A stretch of DNA of 64,000 nt. Source: an uncultured Sunxiuqinia sp. Its GTDB lineage: Bacteria; Bacteroidota; Bacteroidia; Bacteroidales; Prolixibacteraceae. This document shows positions 9,246 to 17,856 of this stretch, piece by piece. A program made the translations under genes and the position numbers. The stretch is taken from contig NZ_OY782774.1 of the NCBI RefSeq assembly GCF_963678245.1, positions 124,001 to 188,000 of the forward strand, written 5' to 3'. The stretch's first letter is position 1, and the number at the start of each line of letters is the position of its first letter. The notes under the pieces are model-generated. The model was not told the origin of the DNA. It did no database searches and saw only the letters and a program-made list of their open reading frames with translations.

Positions 9246-9276
9246 CAAATCTAACTAAAAAAAAGATTTTAACAAA
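9246..9276 (-). promoter_or_regulatory. Bacteroidota-type promoter of the phosphorylase operon
   Basis: On the minus strand TTTG (9276-9273) is followed after exactly 19 nt by TAGATTTG (9253-9246), matching the Bacteroidota sigma factor consensus TTTG-N19-TAnnTTTG perfectly. The ATG of the phosphorylase is 23 nt downstream. Confidence 0.7.
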
Positions 9277-9332
9277 CCTTTCTGAGTTATGAATCAGCTT
9301 AATTAAAGCTTGGTTTTAATTAGGGCTAAATA

Positions 9333-9363
9333 TTTGAGTATTTGTTTAAAAACCTTACATTTA
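9333..9363 (+). promoter_or_regulatory. Bacteroidota-type promoter of the prohibitin gene
   Basis: TTTG (9333-9336), a 19-nt spacer, then TACATTTA (9356-9363), which matches TAnnTTTG at all but the last base. The ATG is 30 nt downstream. It is arranged back to back with the phosphorylase promoter at 9246-9276. Confidence 0.6.
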
Positions 9364-9393
9364 CCTGAATGACAAATTAAAAATATAGAGCGA

Positions 9394-10212
9394 ATGGATT
9401 TCAATTTTAAAAAATCGTATTTAATTATTGTGGGCGTAGTAGTAGTGGTACTTTTATTTTTTGGAAGTAGCATGTTTGTAACTATTCAACCAGGAGAACG
9501 AGCAGTTATTTTCCGCCCTTTTAGTTCGGGATTGGACAAAGAGAATATTTACATCCCCGGGTTTCATGTTGTGGCACCATGGAATACTCTATTTGTATAC
9601 GATGTAAAAGAACAACAGCGAGAAGAAACAATGGATGTATTAGATAAAAACGGATTGTCGCTAAACTTAGATGTTTCGGTTCGTTTCAATCCTACTTATA
9701 CCAGAATCGGTTATCTACATGAGATTTTTGGAAAGCGGTACATCGATCAACTTATTGTACCAGAGGTACGTTCGTCGGTTCGCCAGGTAGCCGGTCGTTA
9801 CACTGCCGAAGAAATATACTCTACCAAGAGGAGTGAGGTTGAGGCGTCAATTATTAACGAAACCAAACAGGTTTTAGAGAGTAATGACATTGCCATGAAG
9901 GCTTTGTTGATCCGTTCCATCAACCTTCCAGACAAGATTAAACAAGCTATTGAGAAGAAGCTGGAGGAAGAGCAGGCTTTTTTAACTTACCAGTATACGC
10001 TTGAAACTGCAAAGCAGGAAGCTGAGAAAAGACGAATTGATGCTGAAGGTATTGCTCGATTTAATCGGATTCTTAACGAATCGCTGACTACCAGTATTTT
10101 AAAACAACGAGGCATTGAAGCGACTTTAGATTTAGCTAAATCACCGAATTCAAAAGTGATAGTAATTGGAAGTACCAAAGATGGACTACCGCTTATTTTG
10201 GGTGGAAACTAA
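9394..10212 (+). CDS. Prohibitin family (SPFH) membrane protein
   Basis: 272 residues with one N-terminal membrane anchor (about residues 9-30), then an SPFH/prohibitin domain. Features include VTIQPGERAVIFRPFSSGL, the PGFHVVAPWNTLFVYDVKEQ segment, and RSSVRQVAGRYTAEEIYS. A Glu/Lys/Ala-rich coiled coil follows (about 185-235, EEQAFLTYQYTLETAKQEAEKR). Such proteins form large ring- or cage-like oligomers at the inner membrane and often associate with FtsH-type proteases; partners here are unknown. It is a single-gene transcript with its own promoter and a very strong terminator at 10234-10270. Confidence 0.9.
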   Translation: MDFNFKKSYLIIVGVVVVVLLFFGSSMFVTIQPGERAVIFRPFSSGLDKENIYIPGFHVVAPWNTLFVYDVKEQQREETMDVLDKNGLSLNLDVSVRFNPTYTRIGYLHEIFGKRYIDQLIVPEVRSSVRQVAGRYTAEEIYSTKRSEVEASIINETKQVLESNDIAMKALLIRSINLPDKIKQAIEKKLEEEQAFLTYQYTLETAKQEAEKRRIDAEGIARFNRILNESLTTSILKQRGIEATLDLAKSPNSKVIVIGSTKDGLPLILGGN

Positions 10213-10233
10213 CAAATACTAGTTGAGTGAACC

Positions 10234-10270
10234 AAGAGCCGGCAAGATAAAATCTTGCCGGCTCTTTTTT
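10234..10270 (+). terminator. Strong intrinsic terminator after the prohibitin gene
   Basis: A perfect 15-bp stem (10234-10248 with 10252-10266), a 3-nt AAA loop, and a run of T residues to 10270. It starts 21 nt after the prohibitin stop. The A-rich left flank allows weaker function for the converging lipoprotein gene on the other strand. Confidence 0.9.
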
Positions 10271-10303
10271 ATAACGGATGTGGTTTTCAACTAGAATATT
10301 ATC

Positions 10304-11542
10304 TCATGATTTCTTTTTGATATCGTACGCTCCAAGATAGTTGCCATGCCTTATGTATAAAACTCCATGATGAATTACAGGGTGAGCGAAATGTTCCTTG
10401 GTCCCTTTTTTAATATCAAAAGAGCTAATTAATTCCAGTTTATTTAAAGGGTCAACAAGCGAAAGCTCTCCTTTATCAGCGTAAAAATAGATCAGCCCAT
10501 CTGCCAATATCGTAATTCCTCGGCCAAGTTTAAGACTGTCGGTTTTTTCCGCTGTTTCACCGCTTATGACAACGAGTTGTCGTTTACTGTGGCTGCCTGT
10601 ATAAAGTTGGTCGTCGAGCTTAATAAAACCACCCATGTAGTTGTCGAAGTCTGGTGTTTGCCATATTTCTTCAATCGAATTTCCATCTTCGCTGATTGCT
10701 AGTTTTACGCCTCCATTTCCATCTGCCGCAGAATAATAGATAAAACCGTTGTCAAACAGGATCGTGTTTCCGTGGGTGTCACCTTTTCCTGGGCTTCTGT
10801 CGGCAACAGGAGTATTTGTCTGTTCATGCGACCAAAGCAATTCTCCCGATTGAGCATCAACTGCAAGTAGATGATAGGCTGAAAATGTGGCTAGTATTTT
10901 TTTATTATTCCATTCGAAAAGGAGAGGAGAGTTGTATCCGGGGCGTTCTTTAAAATAAGGATGTGACCAAACCAATTCTCCACTATTTCGGTCCAGTGCA
11001 ATCAAATTATGCTCCTCTCCACCGGGTTGACAATAAACTAGATCCCCGTTAATAACTAGCGATTGCGAATATCCAAAGCGTGGGATCTCGCCGCCAAAGT
11101 CGTCGAGCATATTTCTTTTCCACAAAACACTGCCGTTTCCCGTTTCAATACAACACAAATGACCAGATCCGGAACAAACATAAATCTGGTCATTCAATAA
11201 GCTTGGTGTTCCTCGTGATCCTGGGAAGTTCTTTGTCCATTCTTTACCATAGGCTGAACGCCAGATTTCTTTTCCTTGATGATCCAATTTAAACAGGTAT
11301 CCGAGGCTATCAATTTCACCGGTTATATACACAAATTTATCAGTAATAATCGGGCTGCTGTAGCCATTTCCAATGGATTCAGTTCCCCATATTTCAGCGG
11401 GACCAATCTCCGGCCAACTTTTTAATAAGTTGGTTTCATGATAGGTGCCTGAACGATTTATCCCGCGCCATTGAGTAACTTTGGGTTTAGAATTACAAGC
11501 CAATAGGCTGGCTACGATAATTAGGGCGAAGATTTTTTTCAT
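10304..11542 (-). CDS. PQQ-like beta-propeller lipoprotein
   Basis: 412 residues. The first 16 residues are a lipoprotein signal peptide ending in LLAC, so Cys16 would be lipidated. The rest consists of repeated propeller blades of the PQQ-binding-like type, recognisable from recurring units such as GELVWSH, GELLWSHEQ and GSVLWKRN, each preceded by an ALD/AVD strand. BamB-like and dehydrogenase-like proteins share this fold, but no cofactor ligands or dehydrogenase motifs can be identified, so a binding or scaffold role is more likely than an enzymatic one. It is transcribed convergently to the prohibitin gene. Confidence 0.75.
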   Translation of the reverse strand: MKKIFALIIVASLLACNSKPKVTQWRGINRSGTYHETNLLKSWPEIGPAEIWGTESIGNGYSSPIITDKFVYITGEIDSLGYLFKLDHQGKEIWRSAYGKEWTKNFPGSRGTPSLLNDQIYVCSGSGHLCCIETGNGSVLWKRNMLDDFGGEIPRFGYSQSLVINGDLVYCQPGGEEHNLIALDRNSGELVWSHPYFKERPGYNSPLLFEWNNKKILATFSAYHLLAVDAQSGELLWSHEQTNTPVADRSPGKGDTHGNTILFDNGFIYYSAADGNGGVKLAISEDGNSIEEIWQTPDFDNYMGGFIKLDDQLYTGSHSKRQLVVISGETAEKTDSLKLGRGITILADGLIYFYADKGELSLVDPLNKLELISSFDIKKGTKEHFAHPVIHHGVLYIRHGNYLGAYDIKKKS

Positions 11543-11619
11543 GTGTTCGTAGTTCAGAAGACAATTAGTTTTTAACTAAGAGTAGCTAAAAACGTGTTTT
11601 TATTACAACCTATCTTGAA

Positions 11620-12039
11620 TTAAGCGTTGAGTAGCAGATCGTCAATCCAATTTCTAAAGGACCGAATTTCATCTAAGATACTCTTTCTGCTTATAGTTGT
11701 TCCTACTTCTGAGGATATTCCATTCGCATCATTTTGCGTGTAAACAAAAGCATTTTCAAGGGCTGAATCGAACTCGATCAAAACGGTTTCACGCTCGTAA
11801 AAAGGAACATCTTCCCATAGATCTAAAATTTTTAATTCCTCCTCATTAACCTCTACTAATTTTCCACTTACTGTTGATCCTTGATCCGGTTTTACAAACA
11901 GATAACCACTTTCAGGATTTACAAAAAGACTAAAGTTAGGCATACGGCCCGCTTTATATATGGGTTTTCGTTTCAATAAACACTCAAAAAACTCAGGATC
12001 AGCAATTGTTCCGTAAACAAAAAGTTGTGTTTTTTTCAT
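11620..12039 (-). CDS. Gamma-glutamylcyclotransferase-like (AIG2/GGACT fold) protein
   Basis: 139 residues with the hallmark N-terminal LFVYGT motif (residues 6-11) that binds the gamma-glutamyl group. Also visible are GRMPNFSLFVNPESGYLFVKP and the loop GSTVSGKLVEVNEEELKILDLWEDVPFYER. That last segment matches the GGACT-type core, with a glutamate near residue 75 in the catalytic position. These small proteins cleave gamma-glutamyl amines or dipeptides, releasing 5-oxoproline; the true substrate is unknown. It is followed 77 nt downstream by the lipoprotein gene on the same strand. Confidence 0.75.
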   Translation of the reverse strand: MKKTQLFVYGTIADPEFFECLLKRKPIYKAGRMPNFSLFVNPESGYLFVKPDQGSTVSGKLVEVNEEELKILDLWEDVPFYERETVLIEFDSALENAFVYTQNDANGISSEVGTTISRKSILDEIRSFRNWIDDLLLNA

Positions 12040-12208
12040 TGCTCGTTTTTAATTGAAGGAACTCTTGCAGATACTTATCTATATGTTTCCTTTTATGTTT
12101 TTGTAAATCGATTAAGATTAAATGTAAGAAATTTGAGAAGAAAACAGAGGCAACTGTTCCGGGAAAACTAAAAATTGATTAATTTCGGATTATAATTAAT
12201 AATTTAAA

Positions 12209-12252
12209 CCCCCGCCAAAATCCTTTCTCTCACCTTACCGGCGGGGGATTTT
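12209..12252 (-). terminator. Hairpin terminator at the end of the sensor-kinase gene
   Basis: An 8-bp G+C-only stem (CCCCCGCC 12209-12216 with GGCGGGGG 12240-12247) with a 23-nt loop that includes the kinase stop codon. The stem overlaps the last codons of the kinase. On the minus strand it is followed by TTTAAATTATTA, a weak T-run; on the plus strand by ATTTTT. It may act in either direction. Confidence 0.45.
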
Positions 12253-14302
12253 TGCAATATGTCGGAAATTACTTGTTGTATTAGGCTTCGAAAAGGAGAA
12301 GCTTAAATAGAACTCCGATCCTTTACCTTTTTTAGAAATAACATGAATTTTTGAACCTAGCAATTGAGCAAGTGAATGAGAGATCGCTAGTCCTAATCCG
12401 ACACCTTGCTTTAAATTATCGATTTGAGTAAATCGAGAAAATAGAACCGCCTGTTCTTCTTTGGAAATACCGATGCCAGTATCTTTTACGAAAAGATCAA
12501 AATTGCCGGGAATGGATGATTCTCGACCCCCTAGTGTAACAATACCTTCAGGCGTATATTTAATGCATTCGAAATGAAGTTGTTTAATATTTGTTCCAGA
12601 CGAGTCTGATCGGTATTGATAATGCAATCGTAATAATCCAACTGAATATCGAGTTTAAAGTCGATCGAAGCCGGACAATCTTCTTTGTGTTGGTCGTAGA
12701 TATTTTTCAGTAAGGGTTTTACTTCCGTTCTTTTTTTTACAATTTCAAGTGAGTTGGTTTCTATTTTCGAAATATCAATAATATCGTTAATGATTGTCAG
12801 TAGCGTCTCATTTTGTTTAATAATAATATTCATGAAATCCTGTTTTCTATCTTCTTCAACCTCATTAGACGCAATTAAGTTTGAAAAACCAATGATTGAG
12901 TTTAGTGGAGTTCTTATCTCGCGACTCATATTTGCTAAAAAAGCTGACTTCAGTTTTTCGTTTTTCTCGGCTGTTTCTTTTGCTTTAATTAGCTCTTGCT
13001 CATGCAGTTTCTGGTTTGTTATCATTTGGATGATTCCGATAGATTTTACAGGAATTTGGTGCTCATTTTTTATAAGCTGACCGACAAGCCGGACATAAAT
13101 TGTTTGATCAAGCTTATTAATTATCCGGCATTCTTTTTCTATCGTGTCTTTCTGATCAAATTTTTCGAAAAAATCTACTACATCCTCAAGATCATCAGGA
13201 TGAATAATACTTTTGATATATTCTGCAGTCAAATATTCTTTTTCTTTGTTTATCCCGGTAAAACTATACACTTCGTCAGACCAGTAAGTTTTTCTATTCT
13301 CCAAACTCATTTCCCAAGTTCCCATTTCTCCAACTTCCATTGCTTTATGCAAATAGGTATCCCGGTCTTTCAGCTCTCGGGTTCTGGTTTTTACCTGTTG
13401 TCTCAGCATAGCTATAAAAAGAGAAGCAACACTAAAAAGAGTTATAAATCCGTAGATTGAAAATTGCACCCAGATTGGCAAAACCCAGTGATATTGCTCG
13501 AAAACAGCCTTTTTATAATCAGTAATTAGTTGATAGTATATTGAGTTGGGAGTGCTTTTGTAAATACTCAGGCGGTGGTCTATCATTTTTCGTAAAGCTT
13601 CATTTTTGCCAATTGGGAAAGAATATTTCAACTCTGTGGGGGTAAAATACAGGCCAGAGCTAACCACTTCCGGTGGGAGTTCCCCCAACAAATTGGGTGA
13701 AGGACCTACAATGGCAAACAGTTCTTTCCTCTTCAGCCTGTTTAAGGCTTCGGAATGACTATCGATGTATACCGCTTGTATTTTGATATCGAAATCGGCA
13801 ATATATTCAAGAAAACCAGCGGCGTTGTTGTCGTCAATAACCAGTCCTATTTTTTTATTCTCGAGCTGAAGGATATTCCTGAAATTCGTTTGCTTGAGCA
13901 TATAAAGCTCGCTCCATATAGTGTGCAAATTGGAATCGGAAAAGTCAAGTATTTCTTTTCGCTTAGCCGTTTCTTGTGTGCCCGGTAATTAATTTCTTCG
14001 TTCTGCACTTTAATGAAAAGCTCGTTCCACGACCCATCGACCCATTCATACTGAATATTTTCATCTTGAGCTATTTTTTCGAACAGTACTAACGGAAATC
14101 CTTTTACTTCTCCGTTTTGGTCACGAGACATAAAGCCAGGGACTTTGGGAAGTCCCACCTTATACAAAGCAGTCTCTTCAGCAAAGGTCGTAATGAAGCC
14201 AAAACACAGGATGAGAATCAATCCGGTTTTGTACAAGCCCTTAATGTTTTTTAAGTTATCTTTGGATGTACCGTTTTTAAGGCTGTAACGGCTTGGGTTC
14301 AT
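12235..14302 (-). pseudogene. Membrane sensor histidine kinase, frameshifted and lacking the phospho-acceptor His
   Basis: In order, the conceptual protein of about 688 residues has a signal peptide and a periplasmic solute-binding (SBP_bac_3-like) sensor domain. A transmembrane helix (WVQFSIYGFITLFSVASLF) follows, then a PAS domain (GTWEMSLENRKTYWSDEVYSF ... IIHPDDLEDVV), a HisKA segment and an HATPase_c domain (DTGIGISKEEQ, GVGLGLAIS). Two single-base deletions break it. One near 13985-13990 lies in the sensor domain, where LPGTQETAKRKEILDFSDS resumes in another frame. One near 12564 lies in the N box, where SNAIKYTPEGIV is restored by one base. The H box reads NMSREIRTPLNSI: the histidine that accepts phosphate is Arg (codon CGC for CAC). 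No response-regulator gene is adjacent. Even if the indels are errors, autokinase activity is unlikely. Confidence 0.85.
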
Positions 14303-14321
14303 TTTGCACCATCAATATTAT

Positions 14322-14329
14322 CAAAAGTA
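14322..14329 (-). promoter_or_regulatory. Putative -7 element upstream of the kinase gene
   Basis: TACTTTTG on the minus strand matches TAnnTTTG, 19 nt before the kinase ATG. No TTTG lies at the right distance upstream, so this is a partial match. Confidence 0.35.
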
Positions 14330-14377
14330 CAAAATGAACTTGTATTAAAAAGATGAATATGAGTTTGTTACAAAAAT

Positions 14378-15523
14378 CTATTTTCCTAGCACTTCGAAGT
14401 ATTTTAATTGCTTCTCAAATTCCTCAATTGTTGGAAAATCGTTGTAATGCCATTTATCCAGAATGGTACCATTTTTAATAAGCATTAGCCCAGGGTTCGA
14501 ACGGATCATTGTTTTTAAAGTAATCTCGTCGGCGTTAAACATTTCGAAGGGTAAATCATGTTCAGCAATGTAGGCATCAACATTTTCAGGGAGCGAAGAA
14601 GTTAGTCCTATAAAATTGATCTCATGGTCATTTGCGTATTGAGCCAGTTCTCTCAGCTGTTCTATATTCGAAGTGTCGGCGTCATCGAGGTTTTTAGATA
14701 TGAAGAAAAAAGTAAAATTCTCATCGTAAAGGAAAAAGTCTTTAATGTCTTCCCCCTCGGCTGTTTCTATAAAGAAATTGTGAATTGGAGCTTTGTAGCC
14801 TTCCTGCACCAATTTTGTGTCGATTGATTCATATTCCCAGTTTATCGAATCTTGCCAAGGGGAATTCTCTTCGGTAAATTCCTTGATTTCTCCTGTATTC
14901 TTGTTTTTATAGTACAAGGTATTTTCATACACATCTTTAGGAGCATCGTCGGGAACAGTCATTCCCTCAGGAATATTAACTCCAATTTTATAAGGCCGAA
15001 AATCGATGATGGGAAGGTGGTTGTACGAGTAGTCAATAAGATAAGCAAACACCAGTATTGTAGATATTACCATCATTGAGGCAATTGGTTTAAATTCTCC
15101 GGAATGATGTCGCTTACGATAGGCAAAAACAACAATTGCGAACGCAAAAAACACGATATTTTTAAAAAAGGTTTCCCAATTGGTTAAAATTAGCGCATCG
15201 CCAAAACAACCACAGTCGGTGACCGGATTCGTCAAGGCCAGAATAAATGTAAGCACTGTGAAAAAGCTCATCATCAATACGGCAAGAATTGAGGTGAATG
15301 AGATAAAAGTATTGAAAACCAGTGCGATGCCAATGGCGAATTCTGTTGCCGATAACAAAATACCGAGAGGGAGCGCGAATGACGTTAGAGAATCCATACC
15401 CCAGACATTAAAATAATCGGTGAATTTATAAGCCATTCCCCAAGGATCAACGCCTTTTACAAAACCTGAAAAGATAAAAACCAACCCGAGTAGAATTCGG
15501 GCAATGTGCCAAAATGTTTTCAT
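14378..15523 (-). CDS. DoxX/MauE-type membrane protein with C-terminal thioredoxin-like domain
   Basis: 381 residues. Four hydrophobic helices in residues 1-130 form a DoxX/MauE-like unit containing FSGFVKGVDPWG and a TDCGCFGD cysteine pair, as in redox-relay membrane proteins. A further helix is near 150-165. The C-terminal part (about 240-380) resembles a thioredoxin-like fold (NFTFFFISKNLDDADTSN, PGLMLIKNGTILDKWHYND), but the usual CxxC is missing. Similar fused proteins (the BT_3928 type) are common in Bacteroidota next to a DUF1599 gene, as here (9-nt gap). A role in envelope thiol chemistry is a guess. Confidence 0.75.
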   Translation of the reverse strand: MKTFWHIARILLGLVFIFSGFVKGVDPWGMAYKFTDYFNVWGMDSLTSFALPLGILLSATEFAIGIALVFNTFISFTSILAVLMMSFFTVLTFILALTNPVTDCGCFGDALILTNWETFFKNIVFFAFAIVVFAYRKRHHSGEFKPIASMMVISTILVFAYLIDYSYNHLPIIDFRPYKIGVNIPEGMTVPDDAPKDVYENTLYYKNKNTGEIKEFTEENSPWQDSINWEYESIDTKLVQEGYKAPIHNFFIETAEGEDIKDFFLYDENFTFFFISKNLDDADTSNIEQLRELAQYANDHEINFIGLTSSLPENVDAYIAEHDLPFEMFNADEITLKTMIRSNPGLMLIKNGTILDKWHYNDFPTIEEFEKQLKYFEVLGK

Positions 15524-15532
15524 AAAATTCCT

Positions 15533-16084
15533 CTATTCTTTATATTCTAGCTTAATTAACGCAAAAACGGCGTAATTGATCATGTCTAAATAATTGGCAT
15601 CAATTCCTTCTGAGATGATTGTTTTTCCGGCATTATCTTCTATCTGTTTTGTTCGCTTAATCTTCATCAGTATAAGATCGGTAATGGAGCTGATTCGCAT
15701 CTGACGCCATGCCTCATCGTAGTCATGGTTTTTATTTCGCATCAGATTTTTAGCTTGATTGAAATAATTCAGGTAAAGCTCATGGGTTTCCTCTTCAGTA
15801 AGGTCATCCTTATCAGCAATTCCTTTTTCAAGTTGAACAAGTGCCATGATGCAGTAATTGATAATTCCGATGTATTCTGATCGACTACCTTCATCAACTT
15901 TCATGTTTTCCTTCATTTCAATGCTTCGTATTCGCTGAGCTTTGATGAAGATTTGATCAGTCATAGAGCTGGGACGCAAAATACGCCAGGCAACTCCGTA
16001 GTCTTTCATTTTTTTAACGAAAATATCCTCGCAAGTTTCAATAATATGATTGTATTGTTCAATGGTTCTTTCCATTTTTTGCAT
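15533..16084 (-). CDS. DUF1599 domain protein
   Basis: 183 residues built of two tandem copies of one unit. Residues about 20-85 (KKMKDYGVAWRILRPSSMTD ... YIGIINYCIMALVQLE) and 115-180 (NKNHDYDEAWRQMRISSITD ... YLDMINYAVFALIKLE) align directly, each with the D/HDYxxAWR and SSxTD motifs of DUF1599. The function is unknown; the helical pattern recalls nucleotide-pyrophosphohydrolase-like bundles, which is speculation. It starts at ATG 16084 or 16075 and is followed 9 nt later by the DoxX-type gene. It is divergent from folP. Confidence 0.85.
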   Translation of the reverse strand: MQKMERTIEQYNHIIETCEDIFVKKMKDYGVAWRILRPSSMTDQIFIKAQRIRSIEMKENMKVDEGSRSEYIGIINYCIMALVQLEKGIADKDDLTEEETHELYLNYFNQAKNLMRNKNHDYDEAWRQMRISSITDLILMKIKRTKQIEDNAGKTIISEGIDANYLDMINYAVFALIKLEYKE

Positions 16085-16137
16085 TTAATTTTGAGCCATA
16101 AAAATAGGAAAAAATGCGTATTTTGTTGGCTTTATTA

Positions 16138-16145
16138 TACTTTTG
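16138..16145 (+). promoter_or_regulatory. Putative -7 element of the folP-cdaA-mscS operon
   Basis: TACTTTTG matches TAnnTTTG, 38 nt before the folP ATG. A TTTG occurs upstream but only 12 nt away, so the upstream element is not convincing. Confidence 0.4.
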
Positions 16146-16183
16146 TATGAAGCATTGTTTAACTTATCTAATACTTAGGTTTT

Positions 16184-17065
16184 ATGTTGATCACAAGCTC
16201 AGCAAGTAAGTTCTTTAAACGAAAACATACGATCAATGTTAACGGGCAACTAATCGACCTGTCGAACCCTGTTGTGATGGGGATTTTAAACGTAAGTCCT
16301 GATTCTTTTTTTGACGGAGGAAAATATGTAATCGAAGATGCCATTCTACAGCGCGCCGAACAGATGCTGGAAGAGGGGGTAAGCATTATCGATATTGGTG
16401 CAGTGTCATCTCGTCCGGGGGCTGATGCTATTTCAACAAAGGAAGAACTGACCCGCTTATTGCCAGCAGTAACCGCTATTCGGAAACGGTTTCCGGAGGC
16501 TCCAATTTCAATCGATACTTTTCGTTCGTGGGTGGCATTGCGCGTAATTGACGAATGTGGCGATTGTATCATCAATGATATTTCAGGAGGTGATTTTGAT
16601 GAGCACATGTTTGACACCGTTGGGAAATTGGGGATGCCGTTCATTTTGATGCACATGAAAGGAACGCCTCAAACGATGCAGGACGATCCTCAATATGATG
16701 ATATAATAAAAGATATTTCAAAATATTTCTCTGAAAAAGTACGAAAACTGACTAAAGCGGGAGTCAAAGATGTTATTCTTGATCCGGGTTTTGGTTTTGG
16801 TAAAACCTTAGAAAATAATTATGATTTGCTAAATCGGCTGGATTCCTTTAAGGTTTTTCAATTGCCGGTAATGGTTGGTATGAGCCGAAAATCAATGATC
16901 CAAAAGCTGTTGGGAGTTGATGCCGAACAAAGTTTAGGAGGAACAATTACGGCTAATACAATGGCACTGCTTGGTGGAGCTGATATTTTGAGGGTGCACG
17001 ATGTGAAAGATGCTGTTGAGTCGGTAAAGATTTTTACCAAGCTTAAGGAGACGGCTAATTTATGA
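16184..17065 (+). CDS. folP: Dihydropteroate synthase
   Basis: Condenses 6-hydroxymethyl-7,8-dihydropterin pyrophosphate with p-aminobenzoate in folate synthesis. A TIM-barrel enzyme with the signatures VMGILNVSPDSFFDGGKY (residues ~31-48), IIDIGAVSSRPGA (~69-81), INDISGG, MHMKGTPQTMQ, ILDPGFGFGKT and VGMSRKSMIQ. 293 residues, full length. The usual GAESTRPG motif reads GAVSSRPGA, a conservative variant seen in some Bacteroidota. It overlaps the cdaA start by 4 nt and is the first gene of a coupled operon. Confidence 0.93.
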   Translation: MLITSSASKFFKRKHTINVNGQLIDLSNPVVMGILNVSPDSFFDGGKYVIEDAILQRAEQMLEEGVSIIDIGAVSSRPGADAISTKEELTRLLPAVTAIRKRFPEAPISIDTFRSWVALRVIDECGDCIINDISGGDFDEHMFDTVGKLGMPFILMHMKGTPQTMQDDPQYDDIIKDISKYFSEKVRKLTKAGVKDVILDPGFGFGKTLENNYDLLNRLDSFKVFQLPVMVGMSRKSMIQKLLGVDAEQSLGGTITANTMALLGGADILRVHDVKDAVESVKIFTKLKETANL

Positions 17066-17856
17066 GCTTATTTATAACATTAAGGTTTTTAGATGTTTTA
17101 GACATATTGCTGGTGGCGTTTTTGCTTTACCAGCTTTACTTGCTGATTAAAGGCACGGTAGCCTTTAATATTTTTATTGGGCTTTTTTTAGTGTATCTAT
17201 TCTGGCTGCTGGTGAGGGCGCTAAATATGGAGCTGCTCGGATCATTTATGGGGCAGTTTATTGGAGTTGGTATTTTGGCTCTGATTGTTGTGTTTCAACC
17301 CGAAATCCGGCGCTTTTTGTTACTAATTGGGAGTAACCCACAGGTAAATCGCTTTCTAAGTGTTGAAAAACTATTCAATCTAAAAACGAAGTCAGCTTCC
17401 GGACAACATTTGAAAATGATTGTTAGAGCTTGCGAAAACATGGCGAAAGTGAAAACAGGAGCTTTAATTGTTGTTGCACAAAATTCAGAGTTGAAAGAAT
17501 ACATCAGAACGGGTGAAAAATTGAATGCTCGGATTTCGGATAGTTTACTGGAGACCGTTTTTTTTAAAAATACTCCTTTACATGATGGAGCTGTAATCAT
17601 TAGCGGGAATAAAATAATGGCAGCAAGATGTATTTTACCACTGACCAATAAGGAAGATTTAAATCCGCTGTTTGGATTGCGTCATCGGGCTGCAGTTGGA
17701 ATAACAGAAAATACAGATGCTTGTGCGATTATTGTTTCTGAAGAAACCGGAAGGATTTCAGTTGCTCTATCTGGAGAGCTTAGGCACAATCTCTCTGGGA
17801 TTGATTTGAGTAATATACTTGAAAATATTATTATAGATATTGACGATGCTGACTAA
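17062..17856 (+). CDS. cdaA: Diadenylate cyclase CdaA
   Basis: Makes cyclic di-AMP from two ATP. Three N-terminal transmembrane helices lie in residues ~8-77. They are followed by the DisA_N/DAC domain with the catalytic Asp-Gly-Ala at 175-177 (LHDGAVII) and Arg-His-Arg at 207-209 (GLRHRAAVGITE), both intact. 264 residues. It overlaps folP by 4 nt and the mscS-type gene by 11 nt, which implies coupled translation. Because c-di-AMP commonly controls osmolyte and ion transport, its close linkage to a mechanosensitive channel fits turgor control; the functional link is inference. Confidence 0.92.
   Translation: MSLFITLRFLDVLDILLVAFLLYQLYLLIKGTVAFNIFIGLFLVYLFWLLVRALNMELLGSFMGQFIGVGILALIVVFQPEIRRFLLLIGSNPQVNRFLSVEKLFNLKTKSASGQHLKMIVRACENMAKVKTGALIVVAQNSELKEYIRTGEKLNARISDSLLETVFFKNTPLHDGAVIISGNKIMAARCILPLTNKEDLNPLFGLRHRAAVGITENTDACAIIVSEETGRISVALSGELRHNLSGIDLSNILENIIIDIDDAD

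Noticed and set aside
12235-14302. Programmed frameshifting in the sensor kinase
   Set aside because: No slippery heptamer or downstream structure at either break, two breaks in one gene, and the H-box His is lost; sequence error or decay fits better.
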